From positions 1-6,039 of the forward strand of contig JAILFQ010000225.1 of the NCBI GenBank assembly GCA_024697505.1: a stretch of 6,039 nucleotides of DNA, given 5' to 3'. Of the stretch, positions 5,967 to 6,039 are shown one piece after another. Source of the stretch: Lachnospiraceae bacterium. GTDB lineage: Bacteria; Bacillota; Clostridia; Lachnospirales; Lachnospiraceae. Each line of letters starts with the position of its first letter. The first letter of the stretch is position 1. The notes under the pieces are model-generated. The model was not told the DNA's origin and ran no database searches. It saw nothing but the letters and a program-made list of their open reading frames with translations. Position numbers and translations under genes: made by a program.

Positions 5967-6039
5967 TTCTTTCTCCTTTATTAAAAACTTTTTCAAACCT
6001 TCTTTTCTTTTGCAGTTTGCTAATGATGATTCTACCACA
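5959..6039 (-). CDS. Possible C-terminal tail of an unidentified upstream gene
   Basis: In the frame starting at the window edge the minus strand is open for 26 codons and ends with TAA at 5961-5959, overlapping the hydrolase start by 8 bases. The tail reads GRIIISKLQKKRRFEKVFNK and a few more residues: a short hydrophobic run followed by a strongly basic end, as often seen at the tail of a membrane protein. An overlap with the hydrolase ribosome binding site inside it is typical for co-transcribed genes, for example a sugar permease before its hydrolase. The stretch is too short to identify, and it could equally be non-coding leader DNA. Confidence 0.3.
   Translation of the reverse strand, partial: CGRIIISKLQKKRRFEKVFNKGERNG

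Noticed and set aside
5967..6038. In-frame 24-residue N-terminal extension of the GH27 gene
   Set aside because: The AAAGGAG site 6 bases before the ATG at 5966 and the usual position of the TPPMGWNSW motif near the N terminus favour the shorter protein.
1..6039. Mobile element, CRISPR array, tRNA or rRNA
   Set aside because: No transposase or integrase, terminal repeats, regularly spaced repeats or tRNA/rRNA-like sequence was seen on either strand.

Overview
All supported genes in this 6 kb window lie on the minus strand, so transcription runs from the right edge to the left. The low-to-moderate GC content, strong GGAGG-type ribosome binding sites, a probable TTG start, a lipoprotein with a Gram-positive style signal, and protein sequences closest in style to gut or rumen Clostridia (Lachnospiraceae such as Butyrivibrio or Roseburia) suggest an anaerobic Firmicute. 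That assignment is inference; no rRNA or other marker gene is present.

Layout in transcription order. (1) Right edge, 6039-5959: possible tail of an unidentified upstream gene, overlapping the next start. (2) 5966-4656: a cytoplasmic family 27 glycoside hydrolase (alpha-galactosidase clan), closed by a hairpin terminator at 4648-4623. (3) A 125-base gap with one or two promoter candidates and an inverted repeat lying across the better promoter. (4) A tight gene series: deoD (purine nucleoside phosphorylase), deoC (deoxyribose-phosphate aldolase), cdd (cytidine deaminase), then bmp (BMP/PnrA-type nucleoside-binding lipoprotein), closed by a strong terminator at 1428-1395. (5) A consensus-like promoter immediately after that terminator, a short leader, and the double-domain ATPase of the same transporter type, running off the left edge.

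The deo-cdd-bmp-ATPase stretch reads as a nucleoside scavenging locus. The lipoprotein captures nucleosides outside the membrane, and the ATPase powers import with permeases expected beyond the left edge. DeoD splits purine nucleosides, Cdd converts cytidine and deoxycytidine to uridine and deoxyuridine, and DeoC cleaves deoxyribose 5-phosphate to acetaldehyde and glyceraldehyde 3-phosphate. A phosphopentomutase and a pyrimidine nucleoside phosphorylase would complete the route and are not in the window. The hydrolase is a separate unit and need not be functionally linked.

I see no mobile element, CRISPR array, RNA gene or clearly new system. The most interesting signals are regulatory: the dyad on the deoD promoter, the hairpin before bmp, and the terminator-promoter pair that separates the binding protein from its ATPase. 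The hydrolase also has an altered active-site aspartate pair.
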